DNA of 32,735 nt, from positions 1 through 32,735 of the forward strand of contig DATGHS010000423.1 of the NCBI GenBank assembly GCA_035307785.1. Direction: 5' to 3'. The DNA is from DATGHS01 sp035307785 (lineage in GTDB: Bacteria; Planctomycetota; Planctomycetia; Gemmatales; Gemmataceae). The notes below the pieces were generated by a model. That model made no database searches and had not been told where the DNA came from. It worked only from the letters and a program-made list of their open reading frames with translations. The position numbers and the translations under genes were made by a program. Of this stretch, positions 8,479 to 16,283 are shown piece after piece. Within the stretch, counting starts at the first letter, position 1. Each line of letters opens with the position of its first letter.

Positions 8479-9434
8479 TGCGAAGATTCTTCAGATCGAA
8501 AATTACCCGTCTCCCGAATACGATAAGGCGGCTTGCCCTGGCTCTCGAAGTAAGTGCGAGCCAGCAGTTCGCCTAGCAAGCCGGTGGTTACGAATTGCAC
8601 TCCGCAAAGTTCGAGCATGACCGTTAATAGCAGAAGCGGATTTCGCGTCATGTGCAAGCCTTCCGCAAAGCGCATGTAGACGGTCCCGACGAGACTTCCA
8701 AGACCGAGCAACATGAGGGCCAACCCGATGCCGCCAAATAAATGCATGGGCCGCGAGAGAAAACGGTCGAGAAATAAAACCGTTAGCAGATCGAGACCCA
8801 CCCGTAACGCACGTGAAAGGCCGTACTTGCTGCGACCACTCCGCCGAGGATGATGGCGCACGGGAATCTGCGCGATCTTCGCGCCCTGTTGCTGCGCGAG
8901 CGCGGGGATGAATCGATGCATTTCGCCGTAGAGCGGCAGCGACTCTGCCAGGTCGCGCCGCATGACGCGCAGCGTGCAACCGAAATCCAGAAACTGAACG
9001 CCGGTGAGGCGGCGAATGACCTGATTGCCTAACCAGCTGGGCACGCGGCGCAGCAGCCAGTTGTCTTGTCGCTTTTGTCTCACGCCGAGCACGATGTCGT
9101 AACCTTCAGCGAGCTTATCGAGCAGGGCAGGGATGTCACGCGGATCGTTTTGAAGATCCCCATCCAGTGTAACCAGGTAGTCGCCGCGCGAATGATCGAT
9201 CCCCGCGTGCAGTGCGGCCGTCTGCCCAAAATTCCGTCGAAAGCGAATCCATTTAACTTGCGGGTCGTTTGCCGCGATCTCTTTCAGCGCGAGGAACGAT
9301 CCGTCGACACTGCCATCATCCACGAAGATGATTTCCTTGTCGCCGTCCAGCGCGTCGAGTACTTCGCATAGCTGGCGGTGCAGTGCCGGCAGGTTCGTCT
9401 TTTCATCCTTGATGGGAACAATTACGGAAAGCAT
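8442..9434 (-). CDS. Polyprenyl-phosphate glycosyltransferase, GtrB/ArnC/DPM1-like GT2
   Basis: Such enzymes transfer a sugar from a nucleotide donor to undecaprenyl (or dolichyl) phosphate at the inner membrane. The N-terminal GT2 domain shows LSVIVPIKDE (2-11), FVDDGSVDGS (37-46), RRNFGQTAALHAG (66-78) and the LDGDLQNDP block (90-98) that includes the metal-binding DxD. Two C-terminal membrane segments lie at about 235-260 and 270-297, and the protein ends with a GKPPYRIRE-like motif, as in GtrB and ArnC relatives. An upstream GTG at 9449 is possible, but ATG 9434 has GTGAGG upstream and starts right at the fold, so it is preferred (330 residues). The stop of the upstream phosphatase gene (9451) nearly touches the GTG, so the two are co-transcribed and may be translationally coupled. 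The gene converges on the ArnT-like gene with a 37-bp overlap. Confidence 0.87.
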   Translation of the reverse strand: MLSVIVPIKDEKTNLPALHRQLCEVLDALDGDKEIIFVDDGSVDGSFLALKEIAANDPQVKWIRFRRNFGQTAALHAGIDHSRGDYLVTLDGDLQNDPRDIPALLDKLAEGYDIVLGVRQKRQDNWLLRRVPSWLGNQVIRRLTGVQFLDFGCTLRVMRRDLAESLPLYGEMHRFIPALAQQQGAKIAQIPVRHHPRRSGRSKYGLSRALRVGLDLLTVLFLDRFLSRPMHLFGGIGLALMLLGLGSLVGTVYMRFAEGLHMTRNPLLLLTVMLELCGVQFVTTGLLGELLARTYFESQGKPPYRIRETGNFRSEESSHYSALETNRELV

Positions 9435-9450
9435 CGAACACGGCCTCACG

Positions 9451-10515
9451 TCAAGGCTGATTGGTAAAGTTCAGTTCCCGAAAGATCGGCTCCATGCCGA
9501 ATTGACTGAACGAGTTTTGATCGGCATCGACCAAGTCGATGTATAGCGTGTACTTTCCTGGGGCCAATTCCGGGATGCCGATCGTCAAATCGATGTGGTC
9601 GCCCGGCGAAACCGTCGCGTCGAAGAGGCCGGCGCGCTCCTGGAATACAACTTCGCCATCGGCAGCGGTGATTTGGTAACGGGCATGAACTCCCTGCCAC
9701 GTGCCGGGTCTTAGCTTCCAAGGTCGAATGGACTGATTGTAGGCTCGCAATACAAGTGTCGCGGCTTGGTGGGCATGAAATGCATCCGGCACCGTCCGAT
9801 CGGGCGACAGTTCAAGTTTAGCCCGGCAAGCACCGGGGCAATACTGCTCGTTTACCCAATAGCGAAACAGTTCGGGTGAATGAATCAGCTGTTGCGCATG
9901 CAGCCATTCGTCGTAAAAGTCGACGAACTTTTGAATGTTCTCGGTGCCGTTGTACGGGATGTAACCGAAGCGAAAACTCATCTGCGTCCGTGCTTCGGCC
10001 AAGGACACACCGGGCTCTAACAAGCGGACTATAACTGCTGCCAAGCCTGTGCGATCCACGCCTTGCCGGCAATGCAAGAGAATAGGGTACTGCGCGTGCT
10101 CCAGCACTTGCACGAGCCGTTGAACTTCCGCCGGCGGCGGCAGTCGGATGGCCGACAGCACAATGTCTTCTTGCGAAACGTTGCGCTCGTGGGATACCCG
10201 GCTTTCATCCTGGTACCACGTGAACTCAGGACACGGACCGCGAAGGTTGACAATGGTGTGAATGTGGTAGCGGTCGATCAGTTGATTCAATCGCGCTGGC
10301 GAGAGTTGCGAGCTGCGGTAGACCCGGCCCGGTTGCACGCTATGGAGATTATCAAGAAGCAGGAATTGGAAGACCTGGACAGCTAGACAGACAAGCGCGC
10401 CCGCCACGATTCCCCGAACGATAGCGCGAGGGCGAACGCGTGACGGCTTCTGCACAGGCCGCAGCCGCGCCACAAATGCCGCGCGCGGGTTGCGCTCCAA
10501 CACCACCATGGTCAT
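9451..10515 (-). CDS. Membrane-anchored dual-specificity/tyrosine phosphatase with C-terminal beta domain
   Basis: The 354-residue protein has one membrane segment (about residues 32-55) after a basic N-terminus. A cysteine-dependent phosphatase domain spans about 60-200, with YRSSQLSP at 66-73 and the P-loop HCRQGVDRTG at 148-157 (Cys149, Arg155, the CX5R motif). The motif implies phosphotyrosine or other phosphoester hydrolysis by a Cys nucleophile. Residues about 260-345 look like a separate beta-sandwich with an N-x-S-x-x-P-W...PG...PGKYTLYIDLVD pattern, similar to C-terminal domains seen in polysaccharide-export and glycan-pathway proteins. That likeness is by eye. Start ATG 10515 has AAGGA 6 nt upstream. 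The downstream partner is a GtrB-like glycosyltransferase, so a role in controlling surface glycan assembly is inferred. No cognate tyrosine kinase is visible in the window. Confidence 0.82.
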   Translation of the reverse strand: MTMVVLERNPRAAFVARLRPVQKPSRVRPRAIVRGIVAGALVCLAVQVFQFLLLDNLHSVQPGRVYRSSQLSPARLNQLIDRYHIHTIVNLRGPCPEFTWYQDESRVSHERNVSQEDIVLSAIRLPPPAEVQRLVQVLEHAQYPILLHCRQGVDRTGLAAVIVRLLEPGVSLAEARTQMSFRFGYIPYNGTENIQKFVDFYDEWLHAQQLIHSPELFRYWVNEQYCPGACRAKLELSPDRTVPDAFHAHQAATLVLRAYNQSIRPWKLRPGTWQGVHARYQITAADGEVVFQERAGLFDATVSPGDHIDLTIGIPELAPGKYTLYIDLVDADQNSFSQFGMEPIFRELNFTNQP

Positions 10516-10669
10516 GTACCGTCCTTGGCAAATGCGCAGCAGGAAACCCGCTGGTTATGGCGACCATGATGCCAAAAGCGTCTAGGATGGGCTAGGTCAT
10601 TTTGCGGTGGTGCCAAGCGGGACAACCGAGGAGAGGCCGTGCTTTTGAATCGAGGAAATCCGTGATTAC

Positions 10670-12187
10670 TCAGGATTTCTTTAGCTGTTCTTGCCACTGG
10701 TCCAGCAATTTACCGATCTCGCGGTAGGCGAAGTCCAGATTGGCCAACTCGCTGCCGACGTCTACCGCGGTGGCAACATCGCCGGCTTCTGCGCTGCCCT
10801 GGGCAAGCTGGAAAAGCACCTCTTTGCGTTGGCCTTCCTCGTTGGAGGGAATGTGGGCGAGCGCTTCCTGGAAATTGCGCTGGGCCAGACGCCAGTTATT
10901 GCGCGTCTTGAAGCTAAAACCCAGATACATCAGCGCCCGCCAAAGCGTCCGGGGATCTTTGCGCGCTTGCTGCAATTCGGTAATGGCTTCGTCTACCAGG
11001 TTGGCCCGTAACAACCGAAGGCCCAATTCCACCCGGTGATTCATTTCCGTGGGAAAGCGGTCGGCCTTTAGCCGAAAGAGTTCCAGTTCACGCGTGTTGA
11101 TCTCTTTCAGCAACCGTAAGCGAATGCGGCGCAGTTCCTGCTCTTCCTCGTACGATTCCGGATCAATCTGGGGATCGGGCGTGGGCGGCAATCCTTTGAT
11201 TTTTTCTTCGGTGATTGCCAGGTTGCGCCGGAACGGTTCGAGATCCAATTCCATTAATTCGATGCGCAATTGAAAATGCTGGCCGGTAGGGCCGAGGCCA
11301 TTGCGCAACACGTCGCGTGCTTCATCGTAGCGGCCGGCTCGTGTATAGACCGCGGCCAGTTGCAAATAGGGAAGCGGATCAGTCGGGGAACTGGCAATCT
11401 TGCTTAAGAGCGGGGCCGATTCGCGAGCTACGCGGTCATTCACCGGCGCGACATCGGTCCAATCTTCCTTGGCCAGCGAATTCTCGGTTTCCGGCTCTTT
11501 CTTGACTTTGGCGCCCTGTTCGTATTGCCCGCGGGCAATGGTCTCGTTGGCCGCCAAGTCCTTGGTCTTGTTGTGCGCCTCGGCATCGGATGGGATGGCT
11601 TTGTGCACCAAATCCCACAATGCGATTGCTTGCGCGAAGTTCCCGCGCTTCTCATACAACTGTGCGAGCTTGCGGTTCAACGCGGGATCCTGCCCATCGC
11701 GCTGCCGGGCTTGTTCCAGCAGCCAGACCGCCAGATCAGTCAGCCCCAGCGCTTCGGCTGCTTCGGCCATGTCCATTTGTGCGCCGAGGTCCCACGGGTT
11801 GCGCGCCAGGACTTCTTCGCCGTGCTCCAATGCTTTGAGGTAATCGTGGGTGCGTTTTGCCGCCTTGATACGCGCTTTGTAACCGGAAGTGCTGATCATC
11901 GCGAACCGGCTGCCACGCATGTTGTTCTTGAATTTGGCCTTCTGGGTGCGGCGCAGCTGTTGGCGGTAAACGAGGTTTGCCGGGTCCAATTTGCAACAGG
12001 TTAGGAGCAGCTGGATGCCGTAATCGTAGTCACCGGTGCTGATGACTTGATTGGCTCGCTCAAAGCGCTCCGCAGCCACCCGCCGCTGTTCTGCCGTGGG
12101 TTGAGGAATTTTCGACTCCGCGCTCGGCAACATGCGTGGCCCTCGAGTATTCCGGTGCATGATCTGAGGAGAGGCACTGTCAGTCAC
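10670..12187 (-). CDS. TPR-repeat protein of unknown function
   Basis: The 505-residue soluble protein is built mainly of tetratricopeptide-like helical pairs. Examples are DYDYGIQLLLTCCKLDPANL at about 53-72, ALEHGEEVLARNPWDLGAQM at about 120-140, AQLYEKRGNFAQAIALWDLV near 190-210, a repeat near 280-300 (YTRAGRYDEARDVLRNGL) and repeats near 400-480. A charged helical stretch around 320-375 may be a coiled coil. No signal peptide, membrane segment or enzyme motif is present. I choose GTG 12187 because GGAGAG lies 7 nt upstream; the in-frame ATGs at 12160 and 12133 lack a site. TPR proteins act as protein-binding scaffolds, and no partner is indicated by the neighbours. It is divergent from the Sua5 gene and about 150 bp upstream of the phosphatase gene on the same strand, possibly a separate unit. 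Confidence 0.8.
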   Translation of the reverse strand: MTDSASPQIMHRNTRGPRMLPSAESKIPQPTAEQRRVAAERFERANQVISTGDYDYGIQLLLTCCKLDPANLVYRQQLRRTQKAKFKNNMRGSRFAMISTSGYKARIKAAKRTHDYLKALEHGEEVLARNPWDLGAQMDMAEAAEALGLTDLAVWLLEQARQRDGQDPALNRKLAQLYEKRGNFAQAIALWDLVHKAIPSDAEAHNKTKDLAANETIARGQYEQGAKVKKEPETENSLAKEDWTDVAPVNDRVARESAPLLSKIASSPTDPLPYLQLAAVYTRAGRYDEARDVLRNGLGPTGQHFQLRIELMELDLEPFRRNLAITEEKIKGLPPTPDPQIDPESYEEEQELRRIRLRLLKEINTRELELFRLKADRFPTEMNHRVELGLRLLRANLVDEAITELQQARKDPRTLWRALMYLGFSFKTRNNWRLAQRNFQEALAHIPSNEEGQRKEVLFQLAQGSAEAGDVATAVDVGSELANLDFAYREIGKLLDQWQEQLKKS

Positions 12188-12222
12188 GCTGTCGCTCTCC
12201 GGTCATGTTGGGCGATAAAGCA

Positions 12223-12228
12223 AGTATA
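12223..12228 (-). promoter_or_regulatory. Candidate -10 box for the leftward TPR gene
   Basis: On the minus strand the hexamer reads TATACT (five of six to consensus) about 36 bp upstream of GTG 12187. No convincing -35 box lies 16-18 bp further up. The 233-bp divergent gap 12188-12420 holds nothing else I recognise. Confidence 0.25.
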
Positions 12229-12420
12229 TCGTGTGTAGATGAGAAGAAAACAGATTTCTCCAATTTAGGCAGCACTTCCGTTGGCCGCATAACTGAGTGG
12301 GCTTGCGCTTATCGTTTCTTCATGTCCACTTTAGCTTAAAATGGTAGGCGCAGACAGATTTTGGTGCAAATGCTGTCCAAAATTGTGATTATTTTCCTGT
12401 GGGAAAACTAGCTAGCCGCA

Positions 12421-13428
12421 ATGGAAACCCGAATTGTCAGATTGGACAACATCGAAACAAGCGCGACGCTGATCCATGAAGCGGCAGCGATGTTGCGCGA
12501 AGGCAGCCTGGTCGCATTTCCCACGGAAACTGTTTACGGACTTGGCGCCAATGCGCTCGATGCAAATGCTGTTGGCCGAATCTTCGAAGCGAAGGGCCGG
12601 CCGGCAAATAATCCGATTATTGTCCACATTGCGGAACCCGAAAGTGTACGGCAAGTGGCAGTCAGCTGGCCGGAAAACGCCGAGAAACTGGCACACCATT
12701 TCTGGCCTGGCCCGTTGACGCTGGTACTGCTACGGTCGCCGGCGCTGCCGCCAATTGTGGCTGCCGGTGGCCCCACCGTGGCCGTACGAATGCCGGCTCA
12801 TCCGGTGGCGCTTACGCTCATTCACGCCGCCGGCGTTCCCATCGCGGCTCCGAGTGCCAATCGCTCCGGCGAGGTTTCCGCCACCACGGCCGAACATGTG
12901 CTGAAATCCCTCGGCGGCCGAATTGATATGATCCTCGATGCCGGATCGACACAAGTTGGCTTGGAGTCCACCGTGCTCGACCTCGCGCAAACGCCGCCGC
13001 GGTTACTACGGCCCGGTCACGTAAGCCGCGCGGAAATCGAAAAGCTGATCGGTCCGATTGCCTGGTCGGAAGTGCATGGGTCAGCGCCGACCGCCGCCTT
13101 GCCTTCGCCCGGATTGCTGGCAAAACATTATGCGCCGCGCACATTCACCGAATGTATAAATCCTCCGGGACTCGAAATAATACGGCAAAGGAGTCAACAC
13201 GGTAGCCGGGTAGGCTGGCTCGCATTTGGCGAACCGGCCGAACGCATTCCCGGTGTGGTTACTGTGATCATGCCGCAACATCCGCACGACTACGCAGCAC
13301 GTCTTTATGCAGAATTGCACCGGCTCGACGCTATGGGACTCGACCGAATCATCGTGGACTGGCCACCGGACAACGACGAATGGCTGGCGGTGCGCGACCG
13401 CTTGCGGCGAGCTTCGGCTCACGACTGA
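12421..13428 (+). CDS. ywlC: L-threonylcarbamoyladenylate synthase, Sua5/YwlC type
   Basis: The enzyme makes threonylcarbamoyl-AMP from threonine, bicarbonate and ATP, the first step toward the t6A modification at position 37 of ANN-decoding tRNAs. A YrdC/Sua5 domain covers about residues 12-205, with FPTETVYGLG (33-42), the KGRPANNP block (58-65) and APSANRSG (143-150). The conserved linker SPGLLAKHYAP (229-239) leads into a C-terminal Rossmann-like Sua5 domain (240-335). That makes it the long Sua5/YwlC form and not the short TsaC form. At 335 residues the length is typical. The ATG at 12421 lacks a strong Shine-Dalgarno site but begins the conserved fold. Its 3' end overlaps the convergent AlkA-like gene by 10 bp. 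The partner genes tsaB, tsaD and tsaE are not in the window. Confidence 0.93.
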   Translation: METRIVRLDNIETSATLIHEAAAMLREGSLVAFPTETVYGLGANALDANAVGRIFEAKGRPANNPIIVHIAEPESVRQVAVSWPENAEKLAHHFWPGPLTLVLLRSPALPPIVAAGGPTVAVRMPAHPVALTLIHAAGVPIAAPSANRSGEVSATTAEHVLKSLGGRIDMILDAGSTQVGLESTVLDLAQTPPRLLRPGHVSRAEIEKLIGPIAWSEVHGSAPTAALPSPGLLAKHYAPRTFTECINPPGLEIIRQRSQHGSRVGWLAFGEPAERIPGVVTVIMPQHPHDYAARLYAELHRLDAMGLDRIIVDWPPDNDEWLAVRDRLRRASAHD

Positions 13429-14036
13429 GGCACCGGCCCACGGCTTCGCCAGCAATACCAGGTGGCGATCGTACGAAACGGCCGCCAAGGCTCGGCAATC
13501 TCCAGTAACTGCGGGGCCGACGGCAATTCCTTTAGATCATAATGATCGCGAACGGCTGCCTTCAGGCCGAAATCGCCGACCGGCAGCACATCTTCCCGGC
13601 CGAGGCAAAAGATCAGGTACATGTCCACCGACCACGGGCCGATGCCGTGAACCTCCAGGAGATGCTCGCGCACTTCTTCATCGGAAAGCTCGCGGAGTCG
13701 GTGGATCGGCAAGCTGCCGTCAAGACAGCGGCGGCACAGATCGCGCAGTGATTTCGTCTTTCCTCCGGACAAGCCACAGACTCGAATTTCCTCATCTGCC
13801 AGGCGCTGAATGTTTTTCGGCGTTAGACCTTTGCCGTCCAGTGCGTCATGCAGGCGGGTTTCGATCGTCTTCGCGGCCCTGGTGGAAAGCTGTTGCGCGA
13901 CAATAGTGTGCACCAGCACTTGGAAGTAGTCGGGATTTGGTTTCAGCGTGCAGGGGCCGATTTGACGAATGATTTTCCGAAAGATTGGCGAATTGCGGGA
14001 AAGATGTTGCTCCGCTTTCTTGAACTGGGAACTCAT
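13419..14036 (-). CDS. DNA-3-methyladenine glycosylase II (AlkA-like HhH-GPD)
   Basis: The protein is a base-excision repair glycosylase, expected to release alkylated purines from DNA. The 205-residue product is a compact HhH-GPD domain. It shows IVAQQLSTRAAKTI (45-58), GLSGGKTKSLRDL (88-100), the helix-hairpin-helix LLEVHGIGPWSVDMY (126-140) and VGDFGLKAA (153-161) with the catalytic Asp155. The four cysteines of the iron-sulfur cluster found in endonuclease III and MutY are absent, and no Lys takes the EndoIII catalytic position, which favours the monofunctional AlkA/MagIII side of the family. The N-terminal AlkA domain of E. coli is missing, as in many short bacterial homologues. ATG 14036 has AAGGA 8 nt upstream. 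It lies 48 bp downstream of a TPR lipoprotein gene, so it is probably last in that operon. Confidence 0.88.
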   Translation of the reverse strand: MSSQFKKAEQHLSRNSPIFRKIIRQIGPCTLKPNPDYFQVLVHTIVAQQLSTRAAKTIETRLHDALDGKGLTPKNIQRLADEEIRVCGLSGGKTKSLRDLCRRCLDGSLPIHRLRELSDEEVREHLLEVHGIGPWSVDMYLIFCLGREDVLPVGDFGLKAAVRDHYDLKELPSAPQLLEIAEPWRPFRTIATWYCWRSRGPVPQS

Positions 14037-14084
14037 GCATTGAATCCTTGCAATTCTCGCACACGGCGAGCAATTTCGTCATTT

Positions 14085-15170
14085 TCACGTCTTGGTGCGA
14101 CACTCGCCGCCGGTGGCCGTTCGGCGAACCAGAAGCCTAATTTGCCAGAAGATCAAGAACAACAGCGGCACCGCCACGATGCTGCCCACAATCACGAACG
14201 CTTCCGGATGCTCGCGCCAGGAGTTGCCCTTGTCGGCACTCTTGTCGTTGCCACGGAAACTATCAGCGACATTGCCGAAGCCTGTCGCGGGCTGAGCGGC
14301 GACCGCTTCGAGAACCACGCGGCGATGTTCGCGCAACAATTCCGGCCGGAATCCTCGAGCGTCGACACATTCGTTGAAGATCGTTCTGGCCGCGTTTACG
14401 TCTCCCTGGGCGTTATAGATTTCACCGAGCAACCAATACAACTGCGCATCTTCCGGAAGCCAAAGCACAAACTGCTGCACGATGGCCAGTGCATCGCCCG
14501 GCAATTTATTTTGCTCCTCTGCTGCGATCTTCCCGGGCTCGTACTGGCCAGACTCACCAACAAACTGAACTGGGAAAATGGAGTCGAGATTCTGGTGCGC
14601 GGCCCGCAGTCCCTTCTCTTGTTGTTCGCGAAGCCGCTCAGTTTCGAGCTTCAAGAACAGTCGCTCCAAGCGCAAAGCCCAGGCAGTCTGTTCGCCTTGC
14701 AGGCCTGGGATATGTTTGGGCCGTAATTGCAAAGCTTCCAACTGGTAGCGCGGCGCCTCCGGATCGTTTTTCAGGTGATACACAAACGCCAGATGGATTT
14801 GAATCAAGAAACTTTGCGGAAACTTCTTTTGCGCGGTGCGCAATATCTCGAGGGCCTTATCCTCTTCGCGCAAGCGAATCAAATCACCGCTCAAGGCTGC
14901 CAGGTCCAATTCGTTTAGATCTTCGACGCCCTTGGCCAACAGTCTGTCGCGTTCCTGCTGGCAGCGCTGGCGCGCTGGACTTGGCTTGTTCATGGCAATG
15001 GCCTGGGCATCCAGGAACACCAGCCGGAATTGGTCAAATGGCATCGCTTCGGCTCTGCCGTTCTTGATCGTGAATTCGGGCGTTTGACCGGGAATGTATA
15101 TGCCGGCTTGAATGGCACTGCATCCTTCACATGCGAACAAAATAGCAACAGCGACTAGGAAGCATTTCAT
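14085..15170 (-). CDS. TPR lipoprotein with C-terminal membrane segment
   Basis: The 361-residue protein begins MKCFLVAVAILFACEGC, a short hydrophobic signal followed by a lipobox-like LFAC (Cys14; Cys17 is an alternative), so it is probably a lipoprotein. TPR-like helices are visible at about 90-160 (DKALEILRTAQKKFPQSFLI, then HLAFVYHLKNDPEAPRYQLE) and about 255-295 (YWLLGEIYNAQGDVNAARTI). A membrane helix lies near residues 330-352 (FVIVGSIVAVPLLFLIFW), followed by a basic tail. The start is fixed by the ATGA overlap with the upstream gene's stop at 15167-15170 and by GGAG 8 nt before it; the longer frame to 15212 is rejected. The function is unknown. Having both a lipobox and a C-terminal helix is unusual, and one of the two may not be used as predicted. 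Confidence 0.78.
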   Translation of the reverse strand: MKCFLVAVAILFACEGCSAIQAGIYIPGQTPEFTIKNGRAEAMPFDQFRLVFLDAQAIAMNKPSPARQRCQQERDRLLAKGVEDLNELDLAALSGDLIRLREEDKALEILRTAQKKFPQSFLIQIHLAFVYHLKNDPEAPRYQLEALQLRPKHIPGLQGEQTAWALRLERLFLKLETERLREQQEKGLRAAHQNLDSIFPVQFVGESGQYEPGKIAAEEQNKLPGDALAIVQQFVLWLPEDAQLYWLLGEIYNAQGDVNAARTIFNECVDARGFRPELLREHRRVVLEAVAAQPATGFGNVADSFRGNDKSADKGNSWREHPEAFVIVGSIVAVPLLFLIFWQIRLLVRRTATGGECRTKT

Positions 15171-15571
15171 CCCGCCATCTCCCGAGGCGCTTGACCGTGG
15201 CTTTCCAACCACGCGCGCGTCTGTGCGGTTACGTCACACCCGCCGGTCAAATTCGAGAAAAGCACAATCGGCGTGTAAATGAAACCCCACGGCACTCCCC
15301 ACCAGCCCAGAAGCAAGCTCATGAAGATATAGGGAAGAGCCCGCAACCAACGATGCTCATCCGGCGGCATGAAGATAATGTCGGTAGGCCGCCGCAGCGT
15401 GAAAACAAAGCAGGAAACACAGTATTCGAAGAAAACGAACCGCCAACCTTCTTGGAGCAAGGCATCGATTTTGGCAAAGCTCTTACCTTCGGCGCCTTCG
15501 ATGCGCAATTTGTTAAGATGCGTTGGCATACGATTTGCGACTTGAACCTCTTGAGCATTTGCCATGTCCAT
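15167..15571 (-). CDS. Small conserved-looking membrane protein of unknown function
   Basis: The 134-residue protein has an N-terminal soluble part of about 75 residues, with an EGWRFVFFEYCVSCFVFTLRR-type strand pair and PTDIIFMPPDE. One long or two short membrane segments follow at about 83-118 (rich in Leu, Trp, Ile and Phe), with a short tail containing TAQTRAWLE. I do not recognise the family. The frame opens from TTG 15601, but ATG 15571 (or 15565) is preferred because the extra residues look unstructured. The stop overlaps the ATG of the TPR lipoprotein by four bases, so the two proteins are translationally coupled and probably work together. Its 5' end is divergent from the BON-domain gene with 75 bp between them. 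Confidence 0.68.
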   Translation of the reverse strand: MDMANAQEVQVANRMPTHLNKLRIEGAEGKSFAKIDALLQEGWRFVFFEYCVSCFVFTLRRPTDIIFMPPDEHRWLRALPYIFMSLLLGWWGVPWGFIYTPIVLFSNLTGGCDVTAQTRAWLESHGQAPREMAG

Positions 15572-15646
15572 TTTATGTATTCCGGCTCGAAAGATGGGCA
15601 ATCGATGCCTAAGCCGATGGCAAAGAGCTTAGAATTGGGGATAACA

Positions 15647-15859
15647 ATGTCAGCGGTGAAAAATGTGGGAGAATTAAAGCGATTGGTCGAACAACGTACC
15701 GGCTTTCGAGTCCGCGATGTGTTGGTGGAGTTAGATCACGACCGAGTTGTGCTCCACGGCCAAACGCCGAGCTTCCATGTGAAACAATTGGCACAAGAGG
15801 GCATCATGGACGTCATGCGCGGCGTTCGTCTTGTAAACGCTATCAAAGTACGCAACTGA
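15647..15859 (+). CDS. Single BON-domain protein
   Basis: The 70-residue product is essentially one BON domain: an amphipathic first helix (VGELKRLVEQRTG), a beta strand (VRDVLVELDHDRVVLHGQTPS), a second helix (FHVKQLAQEGIMDV) and a last strand (GVRLVNAIKVRN). BON domains bind phospholipid or other hydrophobic surfaces and are normally found in pairs or fused to other domains, often in osmotic-stress proteins. This one has no signal peptide and stands alone. ATG 15647 is chosen because it starts just before the domain. ATG 15605 would add 14 residues, and the open frame back to 15191 is the shadow of the opposite gene. It converges on queF across a long hairpin. Confidence 0.75.
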   Translation: MSAVKNVGELKRLVEQRTGFRVRDVLVELDHDRVVLHGQTPSFHVKQLAQEGIMDVMRGVRLVNAIKVRN

Positions 15860-15872
15860 GACTGTCCCCCCG

Positions 15873-15918
15873 AACCGCTTGCCGCTCCTTTTCTGGCTTC
15901 GCCAGACGGCAAGCGGTT
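15873..15918. terminator. Bidirectional hairpin terminator between BON gene and queF
   Basis: A perfect 12-bp inverted repeat (AACCGCTTGCCG at 15873-15884, CGGCAAGCGGTT at 15907-15918) encloses an inner 6-bp hairpin TCTGGC-TTC-GCCAGA. On the plus strand it is followed by TTAATTTTTC. It lies exactly between two converging genes, and its right arm touches the queF stop codon. Confidence 0.72.
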
Positions 15919-16283
15919 TAATTTTTCTTGGCCTCATAAACGCAAGTCACTGTCGTTGTAATGCCGCCACGCGGCGTGAAAGCGCCCACAACTTTGCAAT
16001 ACCGCGGCCGACATATGGCCACGAAATCATCGAGCAAACGATTCACGACCGATTCGTAAAAGATGCCCTCATTGCGAAAGCATTGCAAATACAACTTCAG
16101 CGACTTCAGTTCAACGCAGGAAGCCTCCGGTGTATAGATAAACGTAATGGTGCCGAAGTCGGGCTGCCCCGTCTTCGGGCACAGGCTCGTGAATTCCGGG
16201 CAGACGATTTCGATGCTGTAATCGCGCTGCGGCGACGGATTGGGGAAAGTCTCTAATTGATCGGAACTCGGTTTTTGCGACAT
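15918..16283 (-). CDS. queF: NADPH-dependent 7-cyano-7-deazaguanine (preQ0) reductase
   Basis: The enzyme reduces the nitrile of preQ0 to the aminomethyl group of preQ1, in queuosine biosynthesis in the cytoplasm. The 121-residue product is the short unimodular (YkvM-type) form. It shows FTSLCPKTGQPDFG (31-44) with nucleophile Cys35 and proton donor Asp42, the QueF motif ELKSLKLY (58-65) that binds NADPH, and FRNEGIFYE (69-77). The C-terminus carries RPRYCKVVGAFTPRGGI. ATG 16283 is preferred; the frame runs on only to a TTG at 16295. It is head to head with queC across 40 bp, which leaves no room for a preQ1 riboswitch between them. queD and queE are not in the window. Confidence 0.94.
   Translation of the reverse strand: MSQKPSSDQLETFPNPSPQRDYSIEIVCPEFTSLCPKTGQPDFGTITFIYTPEASCVELKSLKLYLQCFRNEGIFYESVVNRLLDDFVAICRPRYCKVVGAFTPRGGITTTVTCVYEAKKN

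Noticed and set aside
7227..8576. 449-residue plus-strand frame inside the ArnT-like gene
   Set aside because: The composition is Arg/Ser/Gly-rich with no domain, and it is fully overlapped by two well-supported genes.
13848..14726. 292-residue plus-strand frame opposite the AlkA-like and TPR lipoprotein genes
   Set aside because: It overlaps two supported genes and shows no recognisable features.
15191..15646. N-terminal extension of the BON gene to 15191
   Set aside because: It lies opposite the coupled membrane-protein gene, is basic and low in structure, and the BON domain begins after 15647.
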